This document shows positions 1 to 11,600 of a stretch of DNA of 64,000 bases, in pieces (positions within the stretch are counted from its first letter, which is position 1; each line of letters opens with the position of its first letter). The DNA lies in the NCBI RefSeq assembly GCF_958295425.1, contig NC_081136.1, forward strand, positions 28,758,077 through 28,822,076, read 5' to 3'. The notes under the pieces are model-generated. The model worked only from the letters and a program-made list of their open reading frames with translations. It did no database searches and was not told the origin of the DNA. The DNA is from Solea solea (Eukaryota > Chordata > Actinopteri > Pleuronectiformes > Soleidae). The position numbers were made by a program, and so were the translations under genes.

Positions 1-941
1 ATCTCTTCCAGTAAACCAAATGTCATTCTCTTCACCTTTGGGAGAAATTTAAGATGTGCATGCAAAGCACTGAACTGCATGTACTGAGTCGAAGTCAAGG
101 CCCAGTCACTTGTCATTCAACTCTTCATGAGTTTGGACATAAAAAAATGGAAAATGCAGACCTGGGTGCTTGTGATAGCAACTTTGTTTCTTTGACAACT
201 GAAATGGCATCTCCATTTTCCAAAGCTCTGCTGCTTGGTGGCGCTCTGGAGCTCCTACAGGTGCCACAATGGTGAGAGAAAAGCAACAGTAAGCAATGAC
301 ACAGAGCAGATCACCGTGTTGTGACAATCCCAGACTCGAACCCACAACCACACTGTTGCTTTAGTGTGGACACGATACTTGGGTTGAATGCATTTCCTTC
401 CATATTGAGCTTGCCCTTTGTTTTTTTCTTCAAACAACAATAGCTGGCGAGTCTGTCGCTCGACCAAATGCTCCATTTACTGAAATGTTATGGAAGATTT
501 AAATGGTACTGATGAGACCTATACTCTTATTTCTCTGAGAATGGGAAGTCAGTCTGTGCTTGTGGCATGTTTGCTTTGTCAGACCACAGGAAGCATGGAC
601 ATCAGACAGAAAGAAAAACCTATTGCTGCTATTGTTACTTCTTTTGACAGTTGCTTTGAAAGAAGACTCACAAAATTAGAAACATTTTCTATTTAGAATT
701 TTATAATTTGTGTCCCAAGTTTATGTAGGATACTTACTTTGGGTCATTGTATACAAATACAATAATGACTTTGTGGAAATTAGACTTTATTAAGCCAAGA
801 TAGATAGATAGATAGATAGATAGAACTGGGCCAATGTTTCATGACTGTTTGAGAAAATGTCAGCACTTCCAGATGTTATTCAAACTGATCCATCAATGTC
901 ATTAATTTCTCTGACATCTCAATGAATTTGTTTTTTTTCAG
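1..941 (+). other. atxn10: atxn10 intron (partial)
   Basis: This is intronic sequence upstream of the penultimate atxn10 coding exon. Both strands were read for further ataxin-10 exons and none was found; the short open frames here have no recognisable protein character. A GATA tetranucleotide repeat lies near its 3' end, and a T-rich tract ending in CAG at 941 forms the splice acceptor. Confidence 0.7.
799..824. repeat. (GATA)n microsatellite
   Basis: About six uninterrupted GATA units lie in the atxn10 intron. Confidence 0.9.
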
Positions 942-1005
942 GTGAGAGAAGTGGAAGGCATTCCTCTCATCTTGGACAACTGCAACATAGACAGCAACAA
1001 CCCAT
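942..1005 (+). CDS. atxn10: ataxin-10, penultimate coding exon
   Basis: The exon translates as VREVEGIPLILDNCNIDSNNP plus one base of a Phe codon. This matches the conserved stretch near the C-terminus of ataxin-10 (human has an equivalent ELDGIPLILNNC segment). Ataxin-10 is a cytoplasmic armadillo-like repeat protein linked to neuronal survival, O-GlcNAc transferase binding and cytokinesis. The acceptor is a T-rich tract ending in CAG at 939-941. The donor is GTATCC at 1006, leaving phase 1, which joins exactly to the next exon to give F-I-S-Q-W. Upstream exons lie outside the window, so only the tail of the gene is present. Confidence 0.9.
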
Positions 1006-1320
1006 GTATCCTTTGTTTGATCACGTGTCATTGTTGTTCAGATTTCATTGTGACACTTGGAATGTAGCCCTGACAAAGGCCACTGGTTGACACATGTTAG
1101 CTCTTCTTAAGTTGACGTAGCCATTAGAATGAAGGCCTTTTAAGTGCCTGGATCACCTTCCATTCTGAATTACCTCTTTTATGTTTTGTTTTTTTTATGC
1201 ACACTCTGCAATCTTAGGTAAAGGAAAGCAACTGCAATGGAATTAGTCAGTGCATTTGAATCACCACATACATATTTCTGTGAATTTCTGATGTTGCTGT
1301 CCTTAACTGGATGCCTCTAG

Positions 1321-1505
1321 TCATCAGCCAGTGGTCCATCTTTGCCATCAGGAACCTCCTGGAAAACAACCGGCAGAACCAGCAGCTGGTGGCTGAGATG
1401 GAACGCCGTGGCCCCGCTGACTACTCTGCTCTCAGAGAACTGGGTTTCCTGGTGGAGGAACGAGACGGAAGCTTGCTGCTCAAAACTGTGAGGAAAGACT
1501 CATAG
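1321..1505 (+). CDS. atxn10: ataxin-10, last coding exon with stop
   Basis: After the acceptor TCTAG at 1320 the frame reads ISQWSIFAIRNLLENN and runs to a TAG stop at 1503-1505. The motif W-x-I-F-A-I-R-N-L-x-E-x-N followed by QNQ is the diagnostic C-terminal signature of the ataxin-10 family (Atx10 homology domain). The tail 'GFLVEERDGSLLLKTVRKDS' corresponds to the human C-terminus in position and length. The open frame formally extends back to an ATG at 1311, but that part is intron; the real boundary is the AG at 1319-1320, which keeps phase with the preceding exon. The gene is convergent with wnt7b. Confidence 0.95.
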
Positions 1506-1586
1506 ATGCCTCGGAGATGCAGCCAGGAGAAAGTGAGATCCTCAACCCACTAGCAGGTTTTCAAGTGAAGTTATTGTTGAGAAGGG

Positions 1587-1592
1587 AATAAA
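1587..1592 (+). terminator. atxn10: atxn10 poly(A) signal
   Basis: A canonical AATAAA lies 82 bp after the atxn10 stop codon, followed by a GT-rich stretch (ACATGTGCGCC...GTGTG). This implies a very short 3' UTR with cleavage near 1605-1620. Confidence 0.7.
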
Positions 1593-1619
1593 GTACATGT
1601 GCGCCTTCTTGTGTGAACA

Positions 1620-4600
1620 TGTACTCTAATGTTAACAAGTGCATACAGTATTAAGCTTCCTCTGCAGGTAAATGTCTCTTCCTCTATCAAACAGGAAACA
1701 AAATGGCCGTACATCACAGATATAGTAAACTAAGTAACACTTTTTAAATAAGATGTATCCGTAGAAGAGTTAATACTTTTCAACTATTGCAATGTAACCT
1801 ATGCTGCTCAGATAGACCTATCGGAATACTTGACTCACAAAAGCCCAAAAAGTACAGGCAAACTCATGCTGGTAACATTTGGCAAGTGTAGTGCTTTGTG
1901 GTTTAATCCCAAAAACAAAGAGCACCACAGTATCTTGGCTTTTCCCTTTGTTTAATTCCAGCCTTGTAGTGACTTCTGCAGCAGCCGTGAAACAGAATGA
2001 CCAAAAAAAAAAACATGACGTAATCAAACCTCCTTACCACCTTACCTTATTAAACTGTGCTGCCTTTGCCAGAGGAACAAAGGCTTATTTTCCTCTTCCA
2101 AAATGCTTAAAATATCCTCCGATCTTAAGTAACATAGTAATAGTCATTAGTCGTATTATAGTCTAAGGGCCAAAGTGCAGAATGCAGTAACTAACAAACT
2201 ATGCATGTAATGCACAGTCATTTAAACAACGCTCAGTAAAAGTGTGAGGTAATCACTGTGTCTCTGCTTGCTTTTGCAACGCCGTTAGTATTAAGGTCTT
2301 CTACTAATGATAATCTCTGGCAGGCTGTACACTGAGAGGTGTAATGTTGCGGTTATTCCAATAATGAGTTTTATACTCAACTTATTGAATCTTATCCTTC
2401 ATCTTCATCACTTTTAATCCTCTATCTCTATCCTGCTTTGATCCTGTAGGTAAATAAGGTGTGAGCGCTGATGGCATGCATCATCAATCACTAACCGTCT
2501 TTAAACTCGGTTCACTGAGTTTATGATTTACCTCTTTGACTGCCTCTCTTCTCTTTTGAGCATGCTTTATTTATATTTTCTAGAGTGCAAAGACTTTTCT
2601 ACTATATAGTGTTTACCATACTTCCTCTTAAGCTGTAGCTTTGTGTGTGTGTGCGTGTGTGTGCTGCTTAAGTGACTGCGGGTCATTAATCGATAGATGA
2701 GAGTATACTAAAAGTCTGCGTCCGAAGAGTGAGTGCATGAATTAATGAGTGAGTGAGTGAGTAGTGAACCAGAGCAGAAGCATTAGTTTGCAGAATGACA
2801 TCCCTCTCTGCTCCTGCTATCGCTGGATAAGCTGAATAATCCTGACACCTCAACAATGCCGTGCTTTTCAGTCCTGTCCACACCCTGCTCCACCCTGTTT
2901 GCTCTGCCTCTGATTTTTAATGACAAAATGTATTGAAACAATCGACTCGACTCTCCCCTCAATCCGCCGGCATAGTGGAGGGAGCTTATGTGGTTCCGGT
3001 CCCTAGGATTTCAGGCGGCTAACAAAACAGCTGTTACTCGCGCTCGACTGGCTGGCTGCAATGCTTTTCAGCCCCACAGGAAAGAGGCTGTGTGAGTCAG
3101 TCGTGCTGAATGAGGTGGCATGACCACGGTCGTCTGTTCACCTCCCTAACACATTAGCACCACAGCAGTGGAGATTATAAATTCTTGTTTCCCACATCAG
3201 CGTTTTATTCTGTAGGCTTCTTTTAGTTGTTGTCTTTGTGCCTTCTGGTTTGATAAATTACCTTTAAAGCAAAAATACTTCTTCAGGGTAAAAAAAAGAA
3301 AAAAAGAAGTCATTTTCAAGTTTCAGTCAAATGATATGTTTATTTAATGCCTAATAAAGAATTGTGTGTGACAAACAGGTTTTTTTGTAATGATTTTAAT
3401 GAAGCCAATAAAGGCCAGATTTGACATAAAATTCAAGAGGCATGAAAAGGATACTCAGGTTTTATTGATAAAAAAGGAAAAAAAAACTGTCCATGTTTGT
3501 GAGTGAACAATTCACTTTGATAATTAGCTGTATTTCATGTCATAACTACACTTTTTGGAAGCATCGAGTCGCTCCTTGTTACTGAAAGAACAATTTAAAC
3601 AAATGGAAACACAGAAATGTCAATTCTCTAAATTCCAATGTACTATTGTGTCATTCAACAGCGTCCACCAGGTTACCTGGTTCCCACTGAAGAGTGACAT
3701 TGATTTATGAAAGATCAGAAAGAACCGAAATGGACAATCTGGGCTACTTGGATAGAACACAACGAGTATTTACACTTTTTTTTGAACTTTTGATCAAAGA
3801 CATACATTCCAAATAAGTTATAGCTCTCAAATCTGCATACAATGACATAAGAAAACACTGGTAAATAATTGCGACTTTGTTTTCCACCGATAAATGACAT
3901 AAAGTGCCACGTTCCTCATATAAAAATATACTCTTCAAATTGTTTTGTAAGTTATATAAAGCCTAAATAAACATTTCTGAATACATTAAGGGTGCTTTCC
4001 AAAAATAACTTTAAAGGCCTTTGATGCTCCCGTACCCCTTTCAGTGTGGTTATGGCACATGCCATCCACCCAGGCAGGCCTAAACCGCGCTGGAAGGCCT
4101 TGTGTAAGCAGAGGCCACGCTGTGGAATTCCACGTCTCCGCCGTTCATGGGAATGTTGGATGCATCTGAACCTGATTGCACCTCTATGGAGTTCCACTGA
4201 GGCTTACATGCTTTTCTCAGAAGTTAAGAGCCCTCCAAAAACAAAACAATGAACACAGTCAGGAGTTTAAGTGCTGCTGAAACTGACAAGTTGGATACTT
4301 TAAATAGTATGTCAGTGGTTTCTGCCTCTTTGGCTCTTGGTGTAACAAAGGGTCTGGCCCCTGGTGGGAATATGTCCATGAGAGAGAGTTTCAGCAACAG
4401 CACCCGATAGCACCAGCCCCACCCCCCCCAATTAGTAATATCCAATGAAGAAACAGGAAGACTATGTGAGTGCAAAAGAAAAATAATACGTAGCGAAAGT
4501 ACCTCACGGACCACTGATAATGTGGATGAGAGAAAAAAGCTGTGAAGTGAGTAAAAAAAAAATGTCACCTAGACCTTGAATTGAATTTGCTCTCCGTCCT

Positions 4601-4640
4601 TTTAAGACTGAAAGTTTTGATACTTTTACATAAATAATTT
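1620..4640. other. atxn10-wnt7b convergent intergenic region
   Basis: No coding exon was recognised. The sequence is AT-rich with short poly(A) runs, a GT repeat near 2645 and a GAGT repeat near 2745. TTTATT at 3203, 3339 and 3461 would read as AATAAA on the minus strand, so part of 3200-5146 may be a long wnt7b 3' UTR. An open frame at 4046-4252 (+) shows no family resemblance and is not called. Confidence 0.5.
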
Positions 4641-4660
4641 TGTTTTTGTTTTTGTTTTTT

Positions 4661-4666
4661 TTTATT
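4661..4666 (-). terminator. wnt7b: candidate wnt7b poly(A) signal
   Basis: TTTATT on the plus strand is AATAAA on the minus strand, about 480 bp downstream of the wnt7b stop. Other minus-strand AATAAA motifs occur further on (about 3461, 3339, 3203), so the real 3' end is uncertain. Confidence 0.3.
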
Positions 4667-5146
4667 TTCAGTGTTCAAACAGAATACAGTGTGAGTGTAC
4701 AGTGAAAAACGTTCAACGGGAGCCTCTCGTCTTTCATGGCAGTCCAATGCACTTTGTCTCCACTTAGCATGTATCCAGTCCTCTCGTGAGCCAACCGTAT
4801 TCTGCAGCTTTTTTGCCCTCTTGTGCGGAATCTCTGTCACGTGTGAGCTCCGAGTCCCTTCGACCCGCAACTTGTTTCGTGTCACGTCACAGCTTCGCGC
4901 CGTCAAGCGTGCTTTTCCGAGATGCCGAGTGACTGTTTTTCCTCATAACTCTCCAGACTCTTTTGTTCCATCCCACGGCCAACTTTCTGTTCTTTAAAGA
5001 TTTCCAAATAGGCTGTCACAATGTGCAAAATGTTGAATAAATACTTCAAAAGTCCACTTTTATCATATCCTCGTACCTTCTAATCCAGTTCTGCCAGTTC
5101 CCCCCCCCCCTCTCCTCCTGTCCATACCGTCCAACTTGCTTGTTCC

Positions 5147-5626
5147 CTACTTGCAGGTGAAAACCTCGGACTTCTCACTGCATGTGTTGCACTTCACAAA
5201 ACAGCACCAGTGGAACTTGCAGTTGCACTGCCAGACGCGCGTGTAATGGTGCGTGTTGTAACCCCGGCCGCAGCACATCACGTTACAGCTGTCCGTGTGG
5301 GTGGAGGTGCCGTTGCACAGCCTGCCTCGTGTCCCTGTGCTTCCTGTAGCCGTGTCCTCCTCACAGTAGTTGGGCGAGCGCTCCAGGTAGACCAGGTCTG
5401 TGTCCGTGGGCTTCTGGTAGCCCCGGGCCTCTTTGAGACGCAGGAAGGAAGGCTGGCGGAGCCGAGACGCCCGGACGGGCTCTACTTGAACCGCTTCACT
5501 GTAGCGCTCCTTCAGCAGGTAGCCGATCTCTCTGAACTTGGGCAGAGTGATCCAGCAGGTCTTAGTGGTGCATGAGCCGGAGACACCGTGACACTTGCAC
5601 TCGAGCTTCATCCTCTCCTCGAGGAT
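5147..5626 (-). CDS. wnt7b: wnt7b exon 4 (lipidation site, C-terminus, stop)
   Basis: The exon begins [19 protein letters not shown] after acceptor TGTCTAG and ends SEVFTCK with a TAG stop. It holds S210, the serine palmitoleoylated by Porcupine in Wnts. It also holds the linker that in Wnt7 proteins is recognised by Reck/Gpr124 (around residues 243-275) and the Cys-knot C-terminus ([26 protein letters not shown]). The internal Met at 5611 is not the start; translation runs in from exon 3. A 121-codon antisense frame overlaps but is a shadow. Confidence 0.97.
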   Translation of the reverse strand: MLEERMKLECKCHGVSGSCTTKTCWITLPKFREIGYLLKERYSEAVQVEPVRASRLRQPSFLRLKEARGYQKPTDTDLVYLERSPNYCEEDTATGSTGTRGRLCNGTSTHTDSCNVMCCGRGYNTHHYTRVWQCNCKFHWCCFVKCNTCSEKSEVFTCK

Positions 5627-8600
5627 CTAGACACAGAGACGGACAGTACAGGTTAGCTCAGTGTTGAGTAGACGAGACTCTCGTGTTATTCTCTTCCACA
5701 TGTCTGCTTGTACCTAAATTATATAAAGGACCTTTTATTTTTAAAACTTTAAAGCAATTTTACCCCTATACAAACACACTTATGTTCAAATGCAGTCTCA
5801 TAGCCAATGTTGCGCTAGTAAAGGGGAGACTGCCGCAAACAGATTGGAGCAGGTTGTTCAGCGATTTGATGCTTCTTGACCCCACCCGCCCCTGCACTGC
5901 AGCTGTATACACACAAACACTCCCTCAGTCAGGTCCCATAGTATCACTTTAAGGCCCACTTATACTCCTTTTTTGGTCCGTTTTACGTCCCAAACGTCCC
6001 CTCTGTCACTACTCTACATGCCTCTTTTGTGTTGGTATGGACGTTCGTTTACACAGTACTTCCTCTAGAGGGCAGTGCTGAGTACATAAGTTGCATTTTT
6101 TTATTGTGCTTGATATGAAATAGACTGAAAAGTGTGTGGATTTCGCGGCGGTGGAATGTTAGACGTCTGAATGTAAGACGTCCCGCAAATAAGGAAATTA
6201 CTTGTTGGTGTTGTCGATGCGAGAGATCGATGATGATGACTTTTGACAGCTTGCTTCACCGGATAGCCCCTCGATTTAAAACCACAGCGTGCCACTGAGT
6301 GAAGCCGGGTGCCTGGCAGTTACTCTCTGTTTTCTGGCTGCAGGGATGAACCAGTTTTCCAGTTCTTTCGCTGTAACTGGAGGTTGCTTCTTTTCATTTT
6401 TCTATTCTATTTTCTATACAGTATAGTGTGGACTCTATACTGCCCCCGCGATTTCCGGTGATATTGCTCCGTTTCGTTCAAATAAACGCAAAGTACGGAC
6501 AAAGTTGCCATCCGTCTCCGTCTTTTGCGTAAAGGCACATTCAGGCTAGGTATAATGTGCCTTTACCGGACCCGTATAAATGTGCCTTTACAGACGAAGG
6601 GCGCGACATACGCGTAACATTGCATGGTTTCTGTTTATGAAGATGTCACCGAGCCAGAATAACAACAACAAAAGTTTCACACTGCAGCTTTAAAATACAG
6701 CCCCCTGCTCATAAGCTGGGTTTTCTGCAGGCACGTCAACTTTTCAGCACACTAACCAGTAAGCCAACTTAATGTCAGAAACCTGGAGAAAATAACTTAT
6801 ACCCCATAACTGGAGTCTCTAATTAACTTTACCTTTCCTCAGACCACAAAATAGCGTGACAGGCCGAGAAAACTGACCAGAGCTTTTGTGCAACCATGTG
6901 CGTATGGAGTTACATTGTGGTTTGACTGGGAACCAGATTTGTGTTATAATGCCACGCAAACATTTTCAGATGACAAAATTGACAGGTGTTTTCCATTGGG
7001 GCCGAGCTTGACGTTGATGTGAAAACAGTGAAACGTCAGTGTTTCACAGTCGGCCGACTGTGTTACCTTTCGTCCTGCCTCATTGTTATGCAGGTTCATC
7101 AGCCGCCGGGCGTTTTTCTTGATCTCTCGGGCGTCCACGAAGCGCCGCGAGAACTCCACGCCGTACTTGACGTCGGCGGAGCAGCCTCCCCACTTCCAGC
7201 CCTCCTCTTGGTCGTGGTAGCCCTGCTTTTCGCGGTCACAGCCGCAGTAGCTCAGGTTGCCTTGACTGCAGGCTGCGGTCACTGCGTGCGCCACACCGGC
7301 TGCAGTGATGGCGTATGTGAATGCTGCCTCCCTGCTGCCTAAAGAGAATAGAGAGGAATCTGAATAAATAGAGACAACAGGGCAACGATAGCATTCCCGG
7401 CTAATATGTCGCGTCATAAAAATCACTGCAATCGTTTCTAAAAAAAGTTCAGTCATCGCGGTCGTCCCATCATAAGAGGAACAAGAACTGCATACTTGTC
7501 TCTCAGTTTTGCAGTTATGGCACGAGCAGGATTCCCAGCCTGTGAAAACAGTTGTACAATGTTTTCTTGGCTGGAAACTTAACAGTGTTGTATAAACTGT
7601 GGATGTCGGGTTTGAAATAAGTGGACATGGTTATTGAGGCAGTGGTCATCAAATGAAAGATGCCACTCGGTTGCACAATGGGAAAGTTAGGATCCAACAT
7701 TTCTGGAGTTTGACTCACACAAGAGACCCGAACATCACAACGTCTGCTGCGTTGACTTCAATTTAAAAGGGAGAGAGTTCTTATTCTGACTCTGAATCTG
7801 TATGTGATATCGTGCTATATTTTAAATGTTTTTTAAAATCGGTATAGTGGTTAGCACGCTTGCCTTTGCAGCAAGAAGACCGGGGTTCGAGACCCGGTCA
7901 GAACGAGGGCCTTTCTGCATGGAGTTTGCCTGTTCTCCCCTGTATGTGTGGGTTTAATCCGGGTTTTCCGGTTTCCTCCCATTCGTTAAATGAGACGCTC
8001 CAAATTGACCGTGAGGGTGAATGGTTGTTGCAGTCTCTATGTGGCCCTGCAATGGACTGGCGATCTGTCCAGGGTGTACCCCGCCTTTCTCCCTATGTCA
8101 GCCCCCCCGCGATCCTCATGTGGAGGATAAAAGGGTAAAAGACGGATGGATGAAAGCACAAATTTCATCTGCCACAACTTCTACACCAAGGGAGACAAAC
8201 TCATTATAGTTCAGGGGGCCACATCCGGCGGGGTTAGTAAGTGGGGCCGGACCAGTAAAAAAATAGCATAATAACCAATGAATAACAAGAACTCTGAATG
8301 TTTTCCCTTTGTTTTACATTCAATGAAGTATCTTGCACAAAACATGACATTTCTTGAGAAAAACAAGTGCAATTTCGGAAATATTATGTGCATTACAACC
8401 TACCGAGCACAGTGGATCCTATAAAGGCACAAACATTTAGTTACATGTATCTGGAACTAAAAAATAAAGTATAATATTTGACATCCAATTTTGACGAATC
8501 CATCCTGCGGGCCGGATAGGACCCTCTGGTGGGCCGGTTCTGTGCCGCGGGCCGTATGTTTGACACCCCGTTCTACACAGTTGATAAACATATTTTGAAA

Positions 8601-11600
8601 AATATTCAAAATGTAGCGTGCTGTTAAACAGTGGTTGATTATTTTCAGGCGGGACTTCTTTTTACGGGGGGCGACCGCTCGTGTTGTTCCGTCACATCAA
8701 GGCAGTGCTTGAACACGCGGTGTGTCTTTTCTTTTAGCGGCAAAAGAGTGAGATTGATGATGTCAGAAGACAGCGTGGGATCATGGGAAGGTGTTTGGTC
8801 TTGTCCTGCGTGTTTGCACTTTATGGGGAAGAGTTTCACGGACAGAATGCGCAGCAGTCATGATCCATAAGTGACACATGGAAAAACAAAAGACACACTG
8901 GCTAACGAGTAGTACTGAGTATTATACCCACAATGGGTAAAGAGTATGGCATCATTAAAAGATGTTTCCACAATTTAACCAAATTGTTTTAATTGTTAAA
9001 CCAATGAATCCGTCTAAAATATATACTATAATAACACACTAATCGAATAATCATTGCAGCCCTACTAATATACTCAGTGAACCCCTTTGTTTTATGATGC
9101 ACAGTATATATAAATAAATATCTGCCACTCAATTATCTCCGCTTCATCGCCACTTGAGGAAGCCTCAGCAACATTAATCTCACTTTCCCTTTATTTAAAT
9201 ACATATCCCAGCGTAGTAACAGATTGTACTTCTCCTTTGCACATGTTTCTAATCTCATAATATCTCAGATGTTTTTCTTCCCCCGTCTTGTTCCATATCT
9301 CTGGTCTGCATCAGTGGACTTGTCACAGTGAAAACTATAGCGAGAGCGGTAAAGAAAACACAAGTGACATCTGCTGGCGGACTGCAGCAGCAGCTCTCTC
9401 TGCATCAGCACTTGTGCCCGTCTCGCAGTGTCTTCTTGTTTTTCATCAATGGAATTTCTCACACGGCTTGAGTGTCACTCCGTGTGCGTCTTAGCCGCTA
9501 TTACGGCGAATGTTGAAATAATCTGTGGCCAGTCCTCGCCGAGATTGTGCTTTTGTCCGTCACCATTTGAACTTCAGAGTAAACACATTTATATTTATGG
9601 TGGGGGAAATGAATTTATTGGCACAACAATTGGTAACGGGATATCCCCCTCTCCAATCAGGATAATGCTGGGCCTTTGTTCTTCTCAATAGCCCAGAATA
9701 TTAATGCATGGCGTCTCTGGTAGAGGCGATTCTAATGGCTCCCTTCCAACCCTGACAAACTCACCCGCTGAAACCGTCGGGCCTGCGGTTCCCCGAGTCC
9801 ATAACTCATAACAAACTCTGAAGTCGTCTCTCATCAGCCGAAATCCGCGACCCATTCACATGTATTGTATGGGGAGTGTTTCTCAAGGCATCGGGGCGCA
9901 TGCAATAGCCAAACAGCCATCTCCTCGTGCCGTGATTTGTTTTGATTGTACGGCCGTGCATGCAGGGTTCCATTGTTGCCATCCAGCTGCTGGAGCTGAC
10001 TTCAATTAGTGGTTAGAATGAATCTCTCTGTTCTCCCTCAGTCCTTAATGAGTTCACAAGCCTGGCAGGTCAATCAAACCCGAGTGGCGGACGGTACACG
10101 AGCGGCACGAGAGCCGCGCGGCAGCCGCTTTTCGAGGAGCCCCGCGACGATGCCAGTGAATCTGACACTATTGATTTACAGCCCTCAAATTGGTTTTTAC
10201 ACAGATCTAATGAGGTCTAATCTTTCTTTTTAATCTTGCCCAAAACCCTGCTCACGGAGAGGACGCGGCGTAGAAAGCCGAGACCAAAGTGTCTCTTTGT
10301 GCTCATTTGCACACCACAAGAGAAAAGACACATTTCCTCTGACAAAAGAAATAAAGGGATCCAGACATCTGCCTGCCCCTCTCCTGTGTAGAAAGTGATT
10401 GCTCCCAGAGCTGCTAGATTAAACATGGATCCAAACCCACAGCAAGACCGCAACAAAACATTTCGGACTGAGATGCAATTTAAATGAGAGGTTCACGTCG
10501 GAGCAAACAGGCTTCTGTGAGAAATAAAGTGGTCAACAAAGTGGCCTCAAACCAGGGAGATGTGTTCGTGTCTGCATTTACAGATTGCGGTTATAAATCC
10601 TCTCAGTCGATGGATGGCACGCCCAGATAAGCCGTAGACCTTTCTTCACAAGAAGGTCTTCACACTCCATTTAGGACTGCTTTGCCTGTGACAGTGTGTT
10701 GCAAGCACATGTGATGTTCCACTCGTCAATTACAGGCTAAACCTCCTTTGGGGGACACTAACAAATCCTTTTGTGTTGGACTTCTTTTTTTTTTTTTCCG
10801 TTTTAGTGTCTCAAACAAATCAGAGAGTTCTTTGTGGTTGTTGCATGTGGGCTTTTCAACACAAAATGCCTTCACTTAAAGTCTCTTGCCACCCATCTCG
10901 AAGCCTGTTTCGTGCCACTTGGGTCGGGGCAGAGATTCGGAGGAGGTCTGAAGACAACGCAAGACAGATGAGGAGACAGGCTCGTGTCCAGGATGACAGA
11001 GGCCAGTCGTCGCAAAAAGTGTGATGAATCGAAATGGCAACGCGGCCGAGTGCCATATCCAAATCGGTGGACATTCAAAGCATTGTGATGAAATTTCCAC
11101 CACGCTGTGCAGCTCGACAGCACATCTCTGATGACTGCTGTGATTTCAAAACGAGGCCACACAATAGTTGGGTTTATAACTCAGTTGTGTCTAAATTCAG
11201 GGTCTGCAGTGACCACATTAGATTGAAACTGGCTACTGGCAACGGACTTTGACCGTCCAAGATTATTTCGAATGTCACCTCAGGTCTGCGTCGCGTGCAT
11301 GTGACTTCTAGCTTTGCGTCCGTGCCACTGAGAGAACTACAACGTTCTACTTTACTGGAACACTTTTAAACATTTGTCCGCTGAGTTCACACGCTGCCGA
11401 TTCAGCCTGCCGACTCCACGCGCCGTGTTGCCCCCCCGGCGATATTTCTGCGGCGAACGTAGCGGAGCGGCTATCATTCTGAAAGTAGCGGGAACTGGGA
11501 AGGCACCCTTGACTTAAAAACACCCACTAAATGTTTTCCTCCCAATCCTCATCGCTGCTCGTCTTTCAGCTTTGATCGTAACCACTGAGGAACTATCATA

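Noticed and set aside
1311..1320. ATG at 1311 as a start for the ataxin-10 C-terminal frame
   Set aside because: The ATG lies in the intron just before the AG acceptor; phase with the previous exon shows the frame is an internal exon.
4046..4252. 68-codon plus-strand frame between atxn10 and wnt7b
   Set aside because: No recognised family and no splice or start context; it may lie in a long wnt7b 3' UTR on the other strand.
5210..5575. 121-codon plus-strand frame over wnt7b exon 4
   Set aside because: Antisense shadow of a GC-rich, strongly conserved Wnt exon; no family resemblance and no splice or start logic.
6986..7342. 118-codon plus-strand frame over wnt7b exon 3
   Set aside because: Antisense shadow of the Wnt exon; composition follows the opposite-strand codons.
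7860..7905. tRNA-like sequence with A and B boxes (also at 17220, minus strand 18975, and 62848)
   Set aside because: These heads continue into SINE bodies and do not fold as complete tRNAs, so they are retroposon promoters rather than tRNA genes.
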